Below, in pieces: positions 45,648 through 54,772 of a DNA stretch of 64,000 nt. The DNA is from CAWUIO01 sp963922455. GTDB taxonomy: Bacteria; Bacteroidota; Bacteroidia; Cytophagales; Microscillaceae. Position numbers and translations under genes: made by a program. The notes under the pieces were generated by a model. That model was not told the origin of the DNA. It did not search any database and saw only the letters and a list, made by a program, of their open reading frames with translations. The stretch lies in the NCBI GenBank assembly GCA_963922455.1, contig CAWUIO010000021.1, forward strand, positions 1 to 64,000, read 5' to 3'. Every line of letters starts with the position of its first letter. Position 1 is the first letter of the stretch.

Positions 45648-48062
45648 ATGAGCAAATTTATTTGTATTCACGGTCATTTTTATCAGCCGCCTCGTGAAAA
45701 TGCTTGGCTTGAGGAGATTGAACTACAAGAATCGGCCTACCCGTACCATGATTGGAATGAGCGTATCAATGCGGAGTGTTACCGGCCTAATTCCGTTTCT
45801 CGGATTTTAGACGGGGGCAATAAAATTATTGACATTGTCAACAACTACGGGAAGATTAGTTTTAATTTTGGCCCTACCCTACTGTCTTGGCTCAAAGAGC
45901 AAGCCCCAGATACCTACGAGGCTATTCAAGAGGGTGACCGATTGAGTCAAGAGCTTTTCAATGGACATGGTTCGGCTATCGCTCAGGTGTATAATCACAT
46001 TATTATGCCCCTAGCCAGTGAGCGGGATAAAGAAACGCAGGTTGTATGGGGGATACGTGATTTTGTGAGCCACTTTGGCCGTTACCCCGAAGGCATGTGG
46101 TTGGCAGAAACCGCCGCCGACCTGGATACCTTGGATATATTAGCCAAGCATAACATCAAATTTACCGTTTTGGCCCCCAATCAAGCCAAACGGTTTCGGG
46201 AAATTGGTGGCAAAACCTGGCAAGAAGGGGTCAATACCCGTAAACCATACATTTGTCAACTTCCTTCTGGCCGTAGTATTACGCTATTCTTCTACGATGG
46301 GGCCATATCACAAGCCATTGCTTTTAAAGGATTACTAAAAAATGGGAAAGATTTTGCCGAATACCTCATTAACTCCTTTAATGATGAAGAAGATTCGGTT
46401 GAACTTGTACACGTAGCTACCGACGGGGAAAGCTACGGGCACCATCACCGATATGGCGATATGGCCCTGGCTTATTGTCTACGGCAAATCCAAGAGTCTA
46501 CTCAAGCCCGAATTACCAATTACAGTGAGTTTCTATCTTTATACGAGCCCGAATACGAAGTTGAAATTCACGATAATAGCTCCTGGTCTTGTGCCCACGG
46601 CGTAGAACGCTGGCGAAGCAATTGCGGCTGTAATACGGGGGGATACCAGCACTGGAATCAGGAATGGCGTACCCCTTTGCGAGAGTCTTTAGATTGGCTG
46701 GGAGACGAAATAGCTCGTCTCTATGAGAAGGAAATGTCTCCATACAACCCCAACCCTTGGGAACTACGCAACCGCTACATTGAGGTCATCTTGAACCGAA
46801 ATCAAGAAAATGCCTTGGCATTTATAGAGGACAATAGTGTCGTTCCTTTGAGCGAACACGGAAAAACCCGTTTTATGCGCCTTTTGGAAATGCAAAGGCA
46901 CGCCTTGCTCATGTTTACCAGCTGTGCCTGGTTTTTTGACGAAGTGTCGGGTATAGAGACGGTTCAAGTGCTTCAATATGCCAACCGAGCCATTCAATTG
47001 TGCGAAAGAGTAGCCGATGTTAGTCTCGAACCGGCCTTTTTAGAGCATCTGCAAAAAGCCCTCTCCAATATACCAGAAAATCAAGATGGAGCAGAAATTT
47101 ATCGTCGCTTTACCGCTCCTGCCCGCATCGATTTGAAAAAAGTAGGGATGCACTATGCCGTAGCTTCTCTCTTTGCTGAAGAGCCAGAAACCATGGATGT
47201 GCTCAATTATACCGTACTGAATGAGTACTTTGAACGTCACCGATTAGGTATACAACGCTTGGCCATCGGGCGCACAACTGTGTATTCTAAAATTACTTTA
47301 TCCCAGCAGTATTTCAGTTTTGCGGTGGTATACCTAGGCCAACACCAAATTATCGGGAGCTTTACCAACAAATTATCCCGGGTTGATTATCTCCAAATGG
47401 CCGAGAAAATAAAATATGCCTTTAAGCAAAGTAATTTTGCCGAAGTGTTACAGGTGATGCAAGGCTACTTCCCTTTCCGTAATTTTTCTTTATGGGATTT
47501 ATTTAAAGATGAAAAAATCAAAGTGGTAAAGCACATCTTAAGAGATAACTTAGAGGATGCCGAAGATGCTTACCACAACATCTATGAGAAAAATATCAAC
47601 TTGATGAATATTATGCAGTCTGGGCACATGCAGATACCGCCCATCCTCCTGCAAAATGTACAAGTAGTTATCAATAAAGATATTGAGAACTTTTTCCAAA
47701 ATGGCAATTTGAACCCCAAACGTCTTAGCCAAATTACTGATACCGCCAAAAAGTGGCATGTGGAGCTAGACCATAATGTGATTGGCCACCTAGCCGAAAA
47801 AAGACTTTTGGAAATGGTAGAAGACCTCTACCACATCCCGGGCCAGCCGGAGCTTCTTGATAAAATTATTGAGATCATTCACGAGTTGCACAAAATTGAT
47901 ATTCAGCCTGACCTACAAAGACCTCAAAATTTGGTATTCAAGATGTGCAATACCTATGTGCCCCGCTGGAAAGCCCACGCCCAAGAAGATGAACGTATAG
48001 ATAGGCTCCGACGAGCCTTTGGTAAATTGTGTGACTTGATGAATATCCGGGTGCAATGGTAA
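45648..48062 (+). CDS. GH57 family protein with DUF3536 domain
   Basis: This 804-residue protein starts with a GH57 (beta/alpha)7-barrel: FICIHGHFYQPPRENAW, the conserved FNFGPTLLSWL, GMWLAETAADLDTLDIL, and the ATDGESYGHHHRYGD segment, whose acidic residues should be catalytic. A long helical C-terminal region matching DUF3536 follows, starting near residue 330. GH57 enzymes include amylases, 4-alpha-glucanotransferases and branching enzymes. Cotranscription with glgB (25-base gap) points to glycogen metabolism, possibly debranching or chain disproportionation, but the exact reaction is not readable. There is no signal peptide, so it is cytoplasmic. The ATG at 45648 is chosen over an upstream ATG overlapping glgB. 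Confidence 0.88.
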   Translation: MSKFICIHGHFYQPPRENAWLEEIELQESAYPYHDWNERINAECYRPNSVSRILDGGNKIIDIVNNYGKISFNFGPTLLSWLKEQAPDTYEAIQEGDRLSQELFNGHGSAIAQVYNHIIMPLASERDKETQVVWGIRDFVSHFGRYPEGMWLAETAADLDTLDILAKHNIKFTVLAPNQAKRFREIGGKTWQEGVNTRKPYICQLPSGRSITLFFYDGAISQAIAFKGLLKNGKDFAEYLINSFNDEEDSVELVHVATDGESYGHHHRYGDMALAYCLRQIQESTQARITNYSEFLSLYEPEYEVEIHDNSSWSCAHGVERWRSNCGCNTGGYQHWNQEWRTPLRESLDWLGDEIARLYEKEMSPYNPNPWELRNRYIEVILNRNQENALAFIEDNSVVPLSEHGKTRFMRLLEMQRHALLMFTSCAWFFDEVSGIETVQVLQYANRAIQLCERVADVSLEPAFLEHLQKALSNIPENQDGAEIYRRFTAPARIDLKKVGMHYAVASLFAEEPETMDVLNYTVLNEYFERHRLGIQRLAIGRTTVYSKITLSQQYFSFAVVYLGQHQIIGSFTNKLSRVDYLQMAEKIKYAFKQSNFAEVLQVMQGYFPFRNFSLWDLFKDEKIKVVKHILRDNLEDAEDAYHNIYEKNINLMNIMQSGHMQIPPILLQNVQVVINKDIENFFQNGNLNPKRLSQITDTAKKWHVELDHNVIGHLAEKRLLEMVEDLYHIPGQPELLDKIIEIIHELHKIDIQPDLQRPQNLVFKMCNTYVPRWKAHAQEDERIDRLRRAFGKLCDLMNIRVQW

Positions 48063-48155
48063 GATTCTAAGATTTACTCTGGAAAAATAATCTGCACCAA
48101 ATACTTCTTCGGAATAATCCTTAAATTGAAGAATTAACAACATTTTTCTCGGATT

Positions 48156-50741
48156 ATGAAGAAGGTATCTTTACTTATTTGCACACTGCTCCTAAGCCTT
48201 ATGCCGGCACTCCAGGCTCAAGACTATTTCCTGGATCCTTATGGGCCATATGACAACAATATACCCAGCCCCGAAGAGTTTTTAGGATACCCCATAGGTA
48301 CCCAACATACGCACCATGCTAGAATGGTGGCCTATATGCACTTGCTTGCCGATAAATCTAAGCGGGCCAGTATCGAGCAATACGGCAAGACCTATGAACT
48401 ACGCCCCTTGGTAATCCTTACCATAACCGACCCCGACAATCTCTCGAGGCTTCCCCAACTGCAAGAAGAACATCTTAAAGTGTGTGATCCGGGAAATACC
48501 TCATCCGACTTCAGTAAGCTTCCCGTTTTTGTCAACCTCGGCTATAATGTTCACGGAAATGAACCCTCAGGTGGCGAGGCGGCTATTTTAAGTGCGTATA
48601 TTTTTACCGCTTCGCAAAATCCCAAAGTATTGGAGTACCTACGTTCATCTGTCCTCATGATTGACCCTACCATCAATCCGGATGGAAGAGACCGTCATAC
48701 CCATTGGGCCAATGCTTTTAAAGGAAGTCCGGTAGTAAAGGACCCCTTGGATATTGAGCATAACGAAGGCTGGCCCCGAGGAAGAACCAATCATTACTGG
48801 TTTGACTTAAACCGCGACTGGGTTTTAGGAATCCACCCAGAGAGCCGGGGCAAATTAAACTGGTACCACCAGTGGTACCCCAATGTGGTCACCGACTTTC
48901 ACGAAATGGGCACCAATAGCTCCTACTTTTTTGAGCCTATGAAAGCCAATGGTTCCAAAGACCCCATTATGCCCAAGGAAAATTATACTACCCTCAACGA
49001 TCGTTTTGCAGAATATTTTTCTAAAAACTTAGATGCCATTGGCTCTCTGTATTTTACCAAAGAAGTCTTTGATGGCACATATCCGGGCTATGGTTCTTCC
49101 TATCCCGATATTCAAGGAGGATTAGGGATTCTCTTTGAACAGGCCAGTTCCCGAGGGCACGCCCAAAAAACCCCCACGGGAGAGATTACCTTTGCTTACA
49201 CCATCCGCAACCAATTGACCAGTACTATGGCTACTGTTGAAGCGGCAGTTGCCAATCGGGAGTACCTACACCAATATCAACAAGACTTTTTTAAATCGGC
49301 TATGCAGAATAGCAGCCGAGATCCTATCAAGTACTATGTTTTTGGGGATGCGCACGATAAAAACCGGACCCAAGCCTTTGTAGATAAACTCCTCCTACAC
49401 CAAGTAGACGTGTATAAGCTCAATCGCAGTCTAAGCCAAAACGGCAAAGTTTTCCAGCCTGAGTACGCCTATGCCGTACCTACCAATCAAGCCCAGTACC
49501 GTATGGTCCAAACCTGTTTTGAAACCTATGAAGAATATACCGATAGCGTATTTTACGATGCCTCGGCTTGGTCGATAGCCAATTTTTACAATATGCCCTA
49601 TATAGGGAGCAACCAAGCCCTAAATCCCGGAGAAAAAGTAACTCGAGAGTCTTTACTAGCTGAAAAAAGCCAAGTTCAGAAGGCCCAATACGCCTATTTG
49701 ATTCCTTGGGAGGATTATAATGCCCCAGCCGTGCTACATTATTTGCAGAAAAATGGCGTCCAAGCTAGTGCTTCTTTTAAACCCTTTGAGGCACGCTTGG
49801 TGGGGGGAGAAAATAAGCCATTCCACTACGGAACCCTCATGATCCCAGTGAGTAAACAAATTATTCCACCCGATGAGGTTTATGAGGTTTTGCAAAATGC
49901 AGCCGATAAATTTCAAGTGGAGATTTTCTCGGTAAATACAGGGTACAGTATGCAAGGGATAGATCTGGGAAGCCGCTATATCCGCCCTCTCAAGGCACCC
50001 AAAGCCCTGATGTTTGTGGGCAATGGGGTTAGATCATACGAAGCGGGCGAAGTCTGGCACTTGTTAGACCAGCGTTTGGAAATGCCCATTACCAAACTGG
50101 ACTTCCGTCAAATGTACCGGGTTGATTGGTCACAATACAATACTTTGGTCATGGTTTCTGGAAGCTATGCCCTACTCGATTCTGCCTATCAAGCCAAGCT
50201 CCGGTCATGGTTGGCCCAAGGAAACACATTAATAACCATCGGTACCGCTTCCCGTTGGGCTATCCAAAATAAGTTGGTAAATGAATCCTTGGTACAAGCA
50301 CCAAAAGAGGAGAAAAATGGGCAAGACAATCCACCAAAACGCCTACCGTATGTGGATGCACCAGAAAATAATGGAAAAAATGCGGTTGGGGGAGCTATCT
50401 TTGAAGTGGAGCTAGACCTAAGCCACCCCTTGGCCTTCGGCTATCGAGATGCCCGGATTCCGGTGTATCGTAATAATACAGTATGGATTAAGCCGAGCCA
50501 AAACCCCTATGCCACCGTAGCTAAGTATACCGAAGATCCTCATATAGATGGCTTTATCACTTCCCAAAATTTAAACGATTTCTTAAAACCATCGGCTTCT
50601 TTGATCGTGAGTAGTGTAGGAAGGGGACGGGCCGTACTCTTTGCCGATAATCCGAATTTTAGGGGGACGTGGTATGGTACCAACCGCTTATTTTTGAATG
50701 CTTTATTTTTGGGTGAGCATATTCAGGTACCCAATTACTAA
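48156..50741 (+). CDS. Secreted M14-family zinc carboxypeptidase
   Basis: This 861-residue protein has a signal peptide (about 1-22). Its M14 peptidase domain has zinc ligands His133 and Glu136 in the VHGNEPSGGE motif and His249 in DFHEMG, with NPDGR in between as in carboxypeptidases. A C-terminal region of about 450 residues contains a class I glutamine-amidotransferase-like part (about 610-700: KALMFVGNGVRSYEAGEVW) and a beta-rich end. This two-part layout is common in Bacteroidota M14 proteins. It should remove C-terminal residues from peptides in the periplasm or outside. No T9SS domain is seen. Repeat copy 11 begins 4 bases after the stop. Confidence 0.9.
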   Translation: MKKVSLLICTLLLSLMPALQAQDYFLDPYGPYDNNIPSPEEFLGYPIGTQHTHHARMVAYMHLLADKSKRASIEQYGKTYELRPLVILTITDPDNLSRLPQLQEEHLKVCDPGNTSSDFSKLPVFVNLGYNVHGNEPSGGEAAILSAYIFTASQNPKVLEYLRSSVLMIDPTINPDGRDRHTHWANAFKGSPVVKDPLDIEHNEGWPRGRTNHYWFDLNRDWVLGIHPESRGKLNWYHQWYPNVVTDFHEMGTNSSYFFEPMKANGSKDPIMPKENYTTLNDRFAEYFSKNLDAIGSLYFTKEVFDGTYPGYGSSYPDIQGGLGILFEQASSRGHAQKTPTGEITFAYTIRNQLTSTMATVEAAVANREYLHQYQQDFFKSAMQNSSRDPIKYYVFGDAHDKNRTQAFVDKLLLHQVDVYKLNRSLSQNGKVFQPEYAYAVPTNQAQYRMVQTCFETYEEYTDSVFYDASAWSIANFYNMPYIGSNQALNPGEKVTRESLLAEKSQVQKAQYAYLIPWEDYNAPAVLHYLQKNGVQASASFKPFEARLVGGENKPFHYGTLMIPVSKQIIPPDEVYEVLQNAADKFQVEIFSVNTGYSMQGIDLGSRYIRPLKAPKALMFVGNGVRSYEAGEVWHLLDQRLEMPITKLDFRQMYRVDWSQYNTLVMVSGSYALLDSAYQAKLRSWLAQGNTLITIGTASRWAIQNKLVNESLVQAPKEEKNGQDNPPKRLPYVDAPENNGKNAVGGAIFEVELDLSHPLAFGYRDARIPVYRNNTVWIKPSQNPYATVAKYTEDPHIDGFITSQNLNDFLKPSASLIVSSVGRGRAVLFADNPNFRGTWYGTNRLFLNALFLGEHIQVPNY

Positions 50742-50744
50742 GTT

Positions 50745-50870
50745 GGCTTAGGGATGGAACGGCCTGTTTGAGCTCGCCGCTGGATGCGGGTTAGCCAGCG
50801 AGTAGTGACAGCCCGGCCCGCGGGCACTTGTGAGGATTTTCGCCGGGACAAGCTTCCGCGGGCAAGCCCC
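50745..50870 (+). repeat. 130-bp structured repeat, copy 11 (type A)
   Basis: Ends GGCTT/AAGCC. Variable stem GCCCGCGG/CCGCGGGC (8 bp), extended inside by CTTGT/ACAAG. It begins 4 bases after the carboxypeptidase stop and ends 28 bases before the next gene. Confidence 0.95.
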
Positions 50871-50897
50871 AATAATTATAAAAATGCTACAATCGGT

Positions 50898-51494
50898 ATG
50901 ATTAATAAGGTATTTGCCGTAATTTCCTTCTTATTTGGCCTAGCCGCTTGTACTTTAAAACCAGACTGCCAAAAATCAATAAGTGAGGAAGTTCGGGTTG
51001 ATTCGTTAAAGGTAAAGCGGGTAATTTACAGAGATGCCCAGGGTAAAGCGATTCCCTACCAGGGACAAAAGATGCTAGCCATGAAGCCCTCAATACGCCT
51101 AGAAACTGCTTTTGAAATAGTCTATACCCACTATTTAATGAATCAAGAGGAGGTTGCGTGGAACCGGGTTACCTGTGCTCCTGAAGCCCCCTATTATAGT
51201 AAGCAAAGTTTGGAAGATTTTCGGGTTTTTATGGATGTAGACTATGATGCTAAACATCCGGCAGGGAGTAACTTACTAGATATTTTAGAGAAAGAGATCT
51301 ATTGGTATAATTTGGTTTTTGAAGATTTGTCAGACTATTACCGCTTTACCGATAGCAGTGCCTACTTTAACGAAATGCGGTTCCGTTTTAAGAAAGCGCC
51401 CGAAAAAACAATTGAAGGCAACTTGTATGCCTCCTTCGTATTGAGTGACCAAACTCAAGATACGTTGTGGATCACCTCCGTAGATTTTTACTAA
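50898..51494 (+). CDS. Lipoprotein of unknown function
   Basis: This 198-residue protein begins with a hydrophobic signal ending in the lipobox GLAAC, so Cys18 should be lipidated. The rest is polar, with no recognised domain; it contains PYYSKQSLEDFRVFMDVDYD and a strand-rich end. The start at ATG 50898 is preferred, because an upstream ATG at 50784 lies in repeat copy 11 and would add repeat-derived residues ahead of the lipobox. The stop codon is inside a terminator hairpin shared with the convergent FKBP gene. Confidence 0.68.
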   Translation: MINKVFAVISFLFGLAACTLKPDCQKSISEEVRVDSLKVKRVIYRDAQGKAIPYQGQKMLAMKPSIRLETAFEIVYTHYLMNQEEVAWNRVTCAPEAPYYSKQSLEDFRVFMDVDYDAKHPAGSNLLDILEKEIYWYNLVFEDLSDYYRFTDSSAYFNEMRFRFKKAPEKTIEGNLYASFVLSDQTQDTLWITSVDFY

Positions 51495-51525
51495 GCAAGG
51501 GACCGCTCGGGCATCCCTTGCTTAG
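51491..51525. terminator. Bidirectional terminator overlapping a stop codon
   Basis: CTAAGCAAGGGA and TCCCTTGCTTAG form a perfect 12-bp stem around an 11-base loop. The TAA of the lipoprotein gene lies inside the left arm, and the FKBP gene end is 11 bases to the right. T-runs are weak on both sides. Confidence 0.72.
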
Positions 51526-51535
51526 CTTCTACCAT

Positions 51536-52504
51536 TTATTGGGCATCCACTACTTCAATATCAAAGATTAAGATGGAATTGGGCGGAATATCGCTACCCG
51601 CTCCCCGGGGTCCATAACCGAGTGGGGATGGAATGTAAATAGTCCCTTTGCCCCCCACGTTAAAAAGCGGAATACCCATATCCCATCCTTGTATGACCCG
51701 GCCTGTGCCAATGGCAAAACTAATGGGCTCTCCTCGCTCAAAGGAAGAGTCGAAAACCTTACCATTGAGCAGTTTCCCCCGGTAGTGTACTTTTACATCT
51801 TGTCCTTTTTGTACCTGGCGGCTGGTATCCCCCACCTCTTCTACAACATAATATAGTCCCGAACTATCCCGGGTGGCCTCTATGCCTTGGGCTTTTAAAT
51901 AGGCCTCGAGGGTATCACGTTCTTGCGCGATAAGCATTTTCTTTTTCTTTTCGAGTTCGGCCATTTGTTTTTTGCGGGCTTCCATTTGGGCTTGTTGCAT
52001 TTTTTCTCTCCACTGTTCAAACTCTTCAGGGCTAAGTACCCGCAGTACCTCTATATCAAAGATCAAGCTGGAGTTTGGCGCTATTGGGCCAACCGCTCTG
52101 GCGCCGTAGGCCAAATTGGGAGGAAGGTAAAGTGTGCCTTTTGCGCCAACCCCCATCGTTTGGATTCCTTTTTCCCAGCCTTTTATCACCCGGTTTTCTC
52201 CTAATTTGAAAACAAAAGGGAGGTCCCGGTCATAAGAAGAATCAAATTTTTTCCCGTTCAATAGTTTGCCGGTGTAGTGTACTTCTACAAACTTTCCGGG
52301 TTTGGTTTGCGAGGTATCCCCTTCTTTTTCTAAGGTATAATAAAAACCCTCCGGAGAAGTGAGGTACTCGATGTTGTTTTGTTCTAGGTATTCCTTTAAG
52401 GGGTCATTTGTCAGGCTATCACTTTGCGCTTGGGCCCCCTGACTGAAAAGGATTGGGGCCATTAGCCCGGCTAGCAAGATAGATAAATAGTGTGTTCGTT
52501 TCAT
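51536..52504 (-). CDS. Tandem FKBP-type peptidyl-prolyl isomerase, secreted
   Basis: This 322-residue protein has a signal peptide (about 1-26) and two FKBP domains, about 66-158 and 230-321. Each holds the hallmark EVHYTGKLLNGKKFDSS or KVHYRGKLLNGKVFDSS, followed by GWEKGIQ or GWDMGIP and the aromatic pocket residues. A charged helical linker (about 160-205) joins them. Such enzymes speed cis-trans isomerisation of proline in exported proteins and act as periplasmic chaperones. There are two complete domains where many have one. It probably sits in the periplasm; no lipobox is seen. Convergent with the upstream lipoprotein gene. Confidence 0.92.
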   Translation of the reverse strand: MKRTHYLSILLAGLMAPILFSQGAQAQSDSLTNDPLKEYLEQNNIEYLTSPEGFYYTLEKEGDTSQTKPGKFVEVHYTGKLLNGKKFDSSYDRDLPFVFKLGENRVIKGWEKGIQTMGVGAKGTLYLPPNLAYGARAVGPIAPNSSLIFDIEVLRVLSPEEFEQWREKMQQAQMEARKKQMAELEKKKKMLIAQERDTLEAYLKAQGIEATRDSSGLYYVVEEVGDTSRQVQKGQDVKVHYRGKLLNGKVFDSSFERGEPISFAIGTGRVIQGWDMGIPLFNVGGKGTIYIPSPLGYGPRGAGSDIPPNSILIFDIEVVDAQ

Positions 52505-52576
52505 AAGTTATTTGAATATCCACCCGTAAAATTAGTGGATTAATCGGATTTTTAAGAATGATCTAGGTGAGGATTT

Positions 52577-52703
52577 GGGGCTGCCCCCGGGGGTACTAAG
52601 GAGTTTATATAGAAAATTAAGTAGCCGGGGTCGGGCTTTCGCTACTCGCTGGCCCCCGCCAAAACCAGCGGCGAGCTCAAACAGGCCGCTCTATCCCTCA
52701 GCC
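52577..52703 (-). repeat. 130-bp structured repeat, copy 12 (type B)
   Basis: Type B ends GGCTG/CAGCC. Variable stem CCCCGG/CCGGGG (6 bp); central hairpin CGCTGG/CCAGCG. It lies between the start of the FKBP gene and the DUF2158 gene. Confidence 0.95.
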
Positions 52704-52834
52704 AGATGTAGCATTGAGAAGAAAGAGAGATTTTGAGTTTGTTAAAATCGTTTTTTCTCCTAGTGGTTTAGCCCACGGCTAGGGGAGACAGAAATCTTGC
52801 TAGGCAACCTTCAAAAAACCGGAGTAGCAAAACC

Positions 52835-53068
52835 TTATTCTTGCCACATAAGTGTTTCTTGGGGAAATTCGGCACTGTGTTTGGCAGTACCCACAAACCA
52901 AGTACACCGATACTTGCCGTTAAATACCGGCTCAAACTCCTGCTCCGGTGTCAAACCTGATTTGGATACTGAAGTTTCGGCAAGGCCCAATTCATCTGCC
53001 TCAATGGTCATTTTGGGCCCGCCACTTTTGAGAACGACCACTTGCCCAATCTGGAACTTTTGTATCAT
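52835..53068 (-). CDS. DUF2158 (YodC-like) small protein
   Basis: This 77-residue protein has the pattern of DUF2158: an N-terminal FQIGQVVVLKSGGPKMTI barrel start and a C-terminal YRCTWFVGTAKHSAEFPQETL with conserved Cys and Trp. YodC-family proteins are small SH3-like barrels of unknown function found in many bacteria. There is no signal peptide. The ATG at 53068 is clear and matches the family start. It stands alone next to repeat copy 12. The ~350-base gap 53069-53422 to the next gene contains a hairpin (ATCCCCT/AGGGGAT at 53214-53240) and a promoter box, but no gene. Confidence 0.82.
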   Translation of the reverse strand: MIQKFQIGQVVVLKSGGPKMTIEADELGLAETSVSKSGLTPEQEFEPVFNGKYRCTWFVGTAKHSAEFPQETLMWQE

Positions 53069-53380
53069 AGAACTTTCTTTTTGAAATATAAAGCTCGCAA
53101 TTTGATGCCCTGCTTACCCTTGCCCTAACACATGAAACCCCACTTAGGCTCCTTTGGAACGGGAATTTATATGACACAGGTTGTTTTTTTAAACTTTAAA
53201 GCCGGGTAGGCCTATCCCCTCCCTAGCATAATGAGGGGATTTCCAAGAAAACAAGGAAGCAAAAAGGTATATTGCTGCCCGAATGATATCTATGCTTTTT
53301 TCTGGCCACCTTAAGCTACTCGGCCACATGGATCATTCTTATTTCTGGCTGAGCAGTCATCATAGGGGCTTTTCAAAAAA

Positions 53381-53388
53381 TAAATTTG
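53381..53388 (+). promoter_or_regulatory. Promoter -7 box for the amine oxidase gene
   Basis: TAAATTTG matches TAnnTTTG exactly, 35 bases before the TTG start at 53423. No clear -33 TTG element is at the usual spacing. Confidence 0.45.
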
Positions 53389-53422
53389 AACTTTACTTCC
53401 CGTTTATAAAACCCTGATTCTC

Positions 53423-54748
53423 TTGAAAAGACGTCAATTTATCAACTATTCGGCCCAGGCAAGTTTGGGGCTTTGCTTATCTTCTCCTGTGTATGCTTTT
53501 GACCCTGCCTTGATAAATAATTCCCGTGATACAAAAGTCCTTATCGTTGGGGCGGGTGCTGCGGGTTTGTATGCTGGCTATTTACTAAATTCAAAAGGAA
53601 TACCATATAGCATTTTAGAAGCCTCGGATCGCTACGGGGGTAGGTTGGGAAAACTCGATGGCTTTGCCGATTTTCCTCTTGATCTTGGAGCTGAGTGGTT
53701 GCATGGAAAAAAATCGCTAGTCAAAAAAATTATTAAGCAATCTAAGGCTCGAATTATTAAAGATAATTCAGACGAGTTTTACTGGTATAAAAATCAAATT
53801 GTTAAAAAGCTGCCCCAATACTTTTACTTAAACTTCGCTAAAAGTAAAAACCTACCTGACATATCCTATCAAACCTATGCCGCCCAAGAAGGGTACGGAG
53901 AAGATTACCAATTTATCATAGAGCAAATAGCCGGAGATTATGGGGCCGACTCCAGCGATTTATCAGTCAAGTGGAATGCCCTAGAATCATACGAGTGGAG
54001 CTCTGGTAATAAAGATTATAAATTTGAACAAACCTACTTTGACCTTGTAGACCAAAATATTGCGAGGCCCCTAGTCGAGCATATTCAATTAAACACCGCC
54101 GTCAAAACCCTTGATTATAGCCAGGATAAGCTCCGGGTCTACGACAATTTAGGCCAAGTTCACATAGCCGATAAAGTTTTAATCACCGTGCCGATTAGCA
54201 TTTTGAAGGAGGGGGCCATTGAGTTTATACCCCAACTTCCTGAGTCAAAAGTAGAGGCTTTTCAGAAAATAGGCATGGGTGCCGGGATGAAGGTATTCCT
54301 GAAGTTTAAGGACAAGTTTTATCACCCCAACCTAGCGGGAGGGAAAATCTGTGCCGCCTACGTCGATGAATCCATCGGTAAAAAAGGGAAGGATCATATC
54401 TTAATGGCCTTTGCGATGGGAAAGCAAGCCGAGTATCTCAGTACCTTGGATAGTCTAGGGATCCAAGGGGCTTTATTGGCTGAATTAGATGCTATGTATA
54501 GGGGCCAGGCATCCAAGCTCTTTATCGCTGCCCACATAGAAAATTGGACCGTACATCCTTACATTAAAGGGGCTTATTCATACAGTAAGGTAGGGATTGG
54601 TAAGGCTCGAGTACAAGCAGCTTCTAGCTTAGAGAATAAAGTATTCTTTGCGGGGGAAGCCATGAACCTAAACGGCCACCATCAAACCGTGCATGGTGCC
54701 ATGGAAACAGCCTTAACCCAGGTCAACACCATGCTGCAATTGTTCTAA
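53423..54748 (+). CDS. Tat-exported FAD-dependent amine oxidase-like protein
   Basis: This 441-residue protein has a twin-arginine signal (KRRQFINYSAQASLGL) and an FAD-binding Rossmann start (LIVGAGAAGLYAGYLL). EASDRYGGRLGKL, the dinucleotide-binding extension of flavin amine oxidases, follows. The middle (DLGAEWLHG) and the C-terminal FAGEAMNLNGHHQTVHGAMET match the family's flavin-contact region. It should oxidise an amine in the periplasm; the substrate is unknown. The start is a TTG at 53423, because the twin Arg of the signal directly follows it and no in-frame ATG precedes it. A TAAATTTG box lies 35 bases upstream. Confidence 0.88.
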   Translation: MKRRQFINYSAQASLGLCLSSPVYAFDPALINNSRDTKVLIVGAGAAGLYAGYLLNSKGIPYSILEASDRYGGRLGKLDGFADFPLDLGAEWLHGKKSLVKKIIKQSKARIIKDNSDEFYWYKNQIVKKLPQYFYLNFAKSKNLPDISYQTYAAQEGYGEDYQFIIEQIAGDYGADSSDLSVKWNALESYEWSSGNKDYKFEQTYFDLVDQNIARPLVEHIQLNTAVKTLDYSQDKLRVYDNLGQVHIADKVLITVPISILKEGAIEFIPQLPESKVEAFQKIGMGAGMKVFLKFKDKFYHPNLAGGKICAAYVDESIGKKGKDHILMAFAMGKQAEYLSTLDSLGIQGALLAELDAMYRGQASKLFIAAHIENWTVHPYIKGAYSYSKVGIGKARVQAASSLENKVFFAGEAMNLNGHHQTVHGAMETALTQVNTMLQLF

Positions 54749-54772
54749 GTGCGTAGTTTAGCCAGTTCCAAC

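Noticed and set aside
50784..51494. A 236-codon frame for the lipoprotein, starting inside repeat copy 11
   Set aside because: The upstream part is repeat sequence and would hide the signal peptide and lipobox that begin at 50898.
52797..53084. A 95-codon plus-strand frame over the DUF2158 gene
   Set aside because: It is antisense to a gene with clear family motifs.
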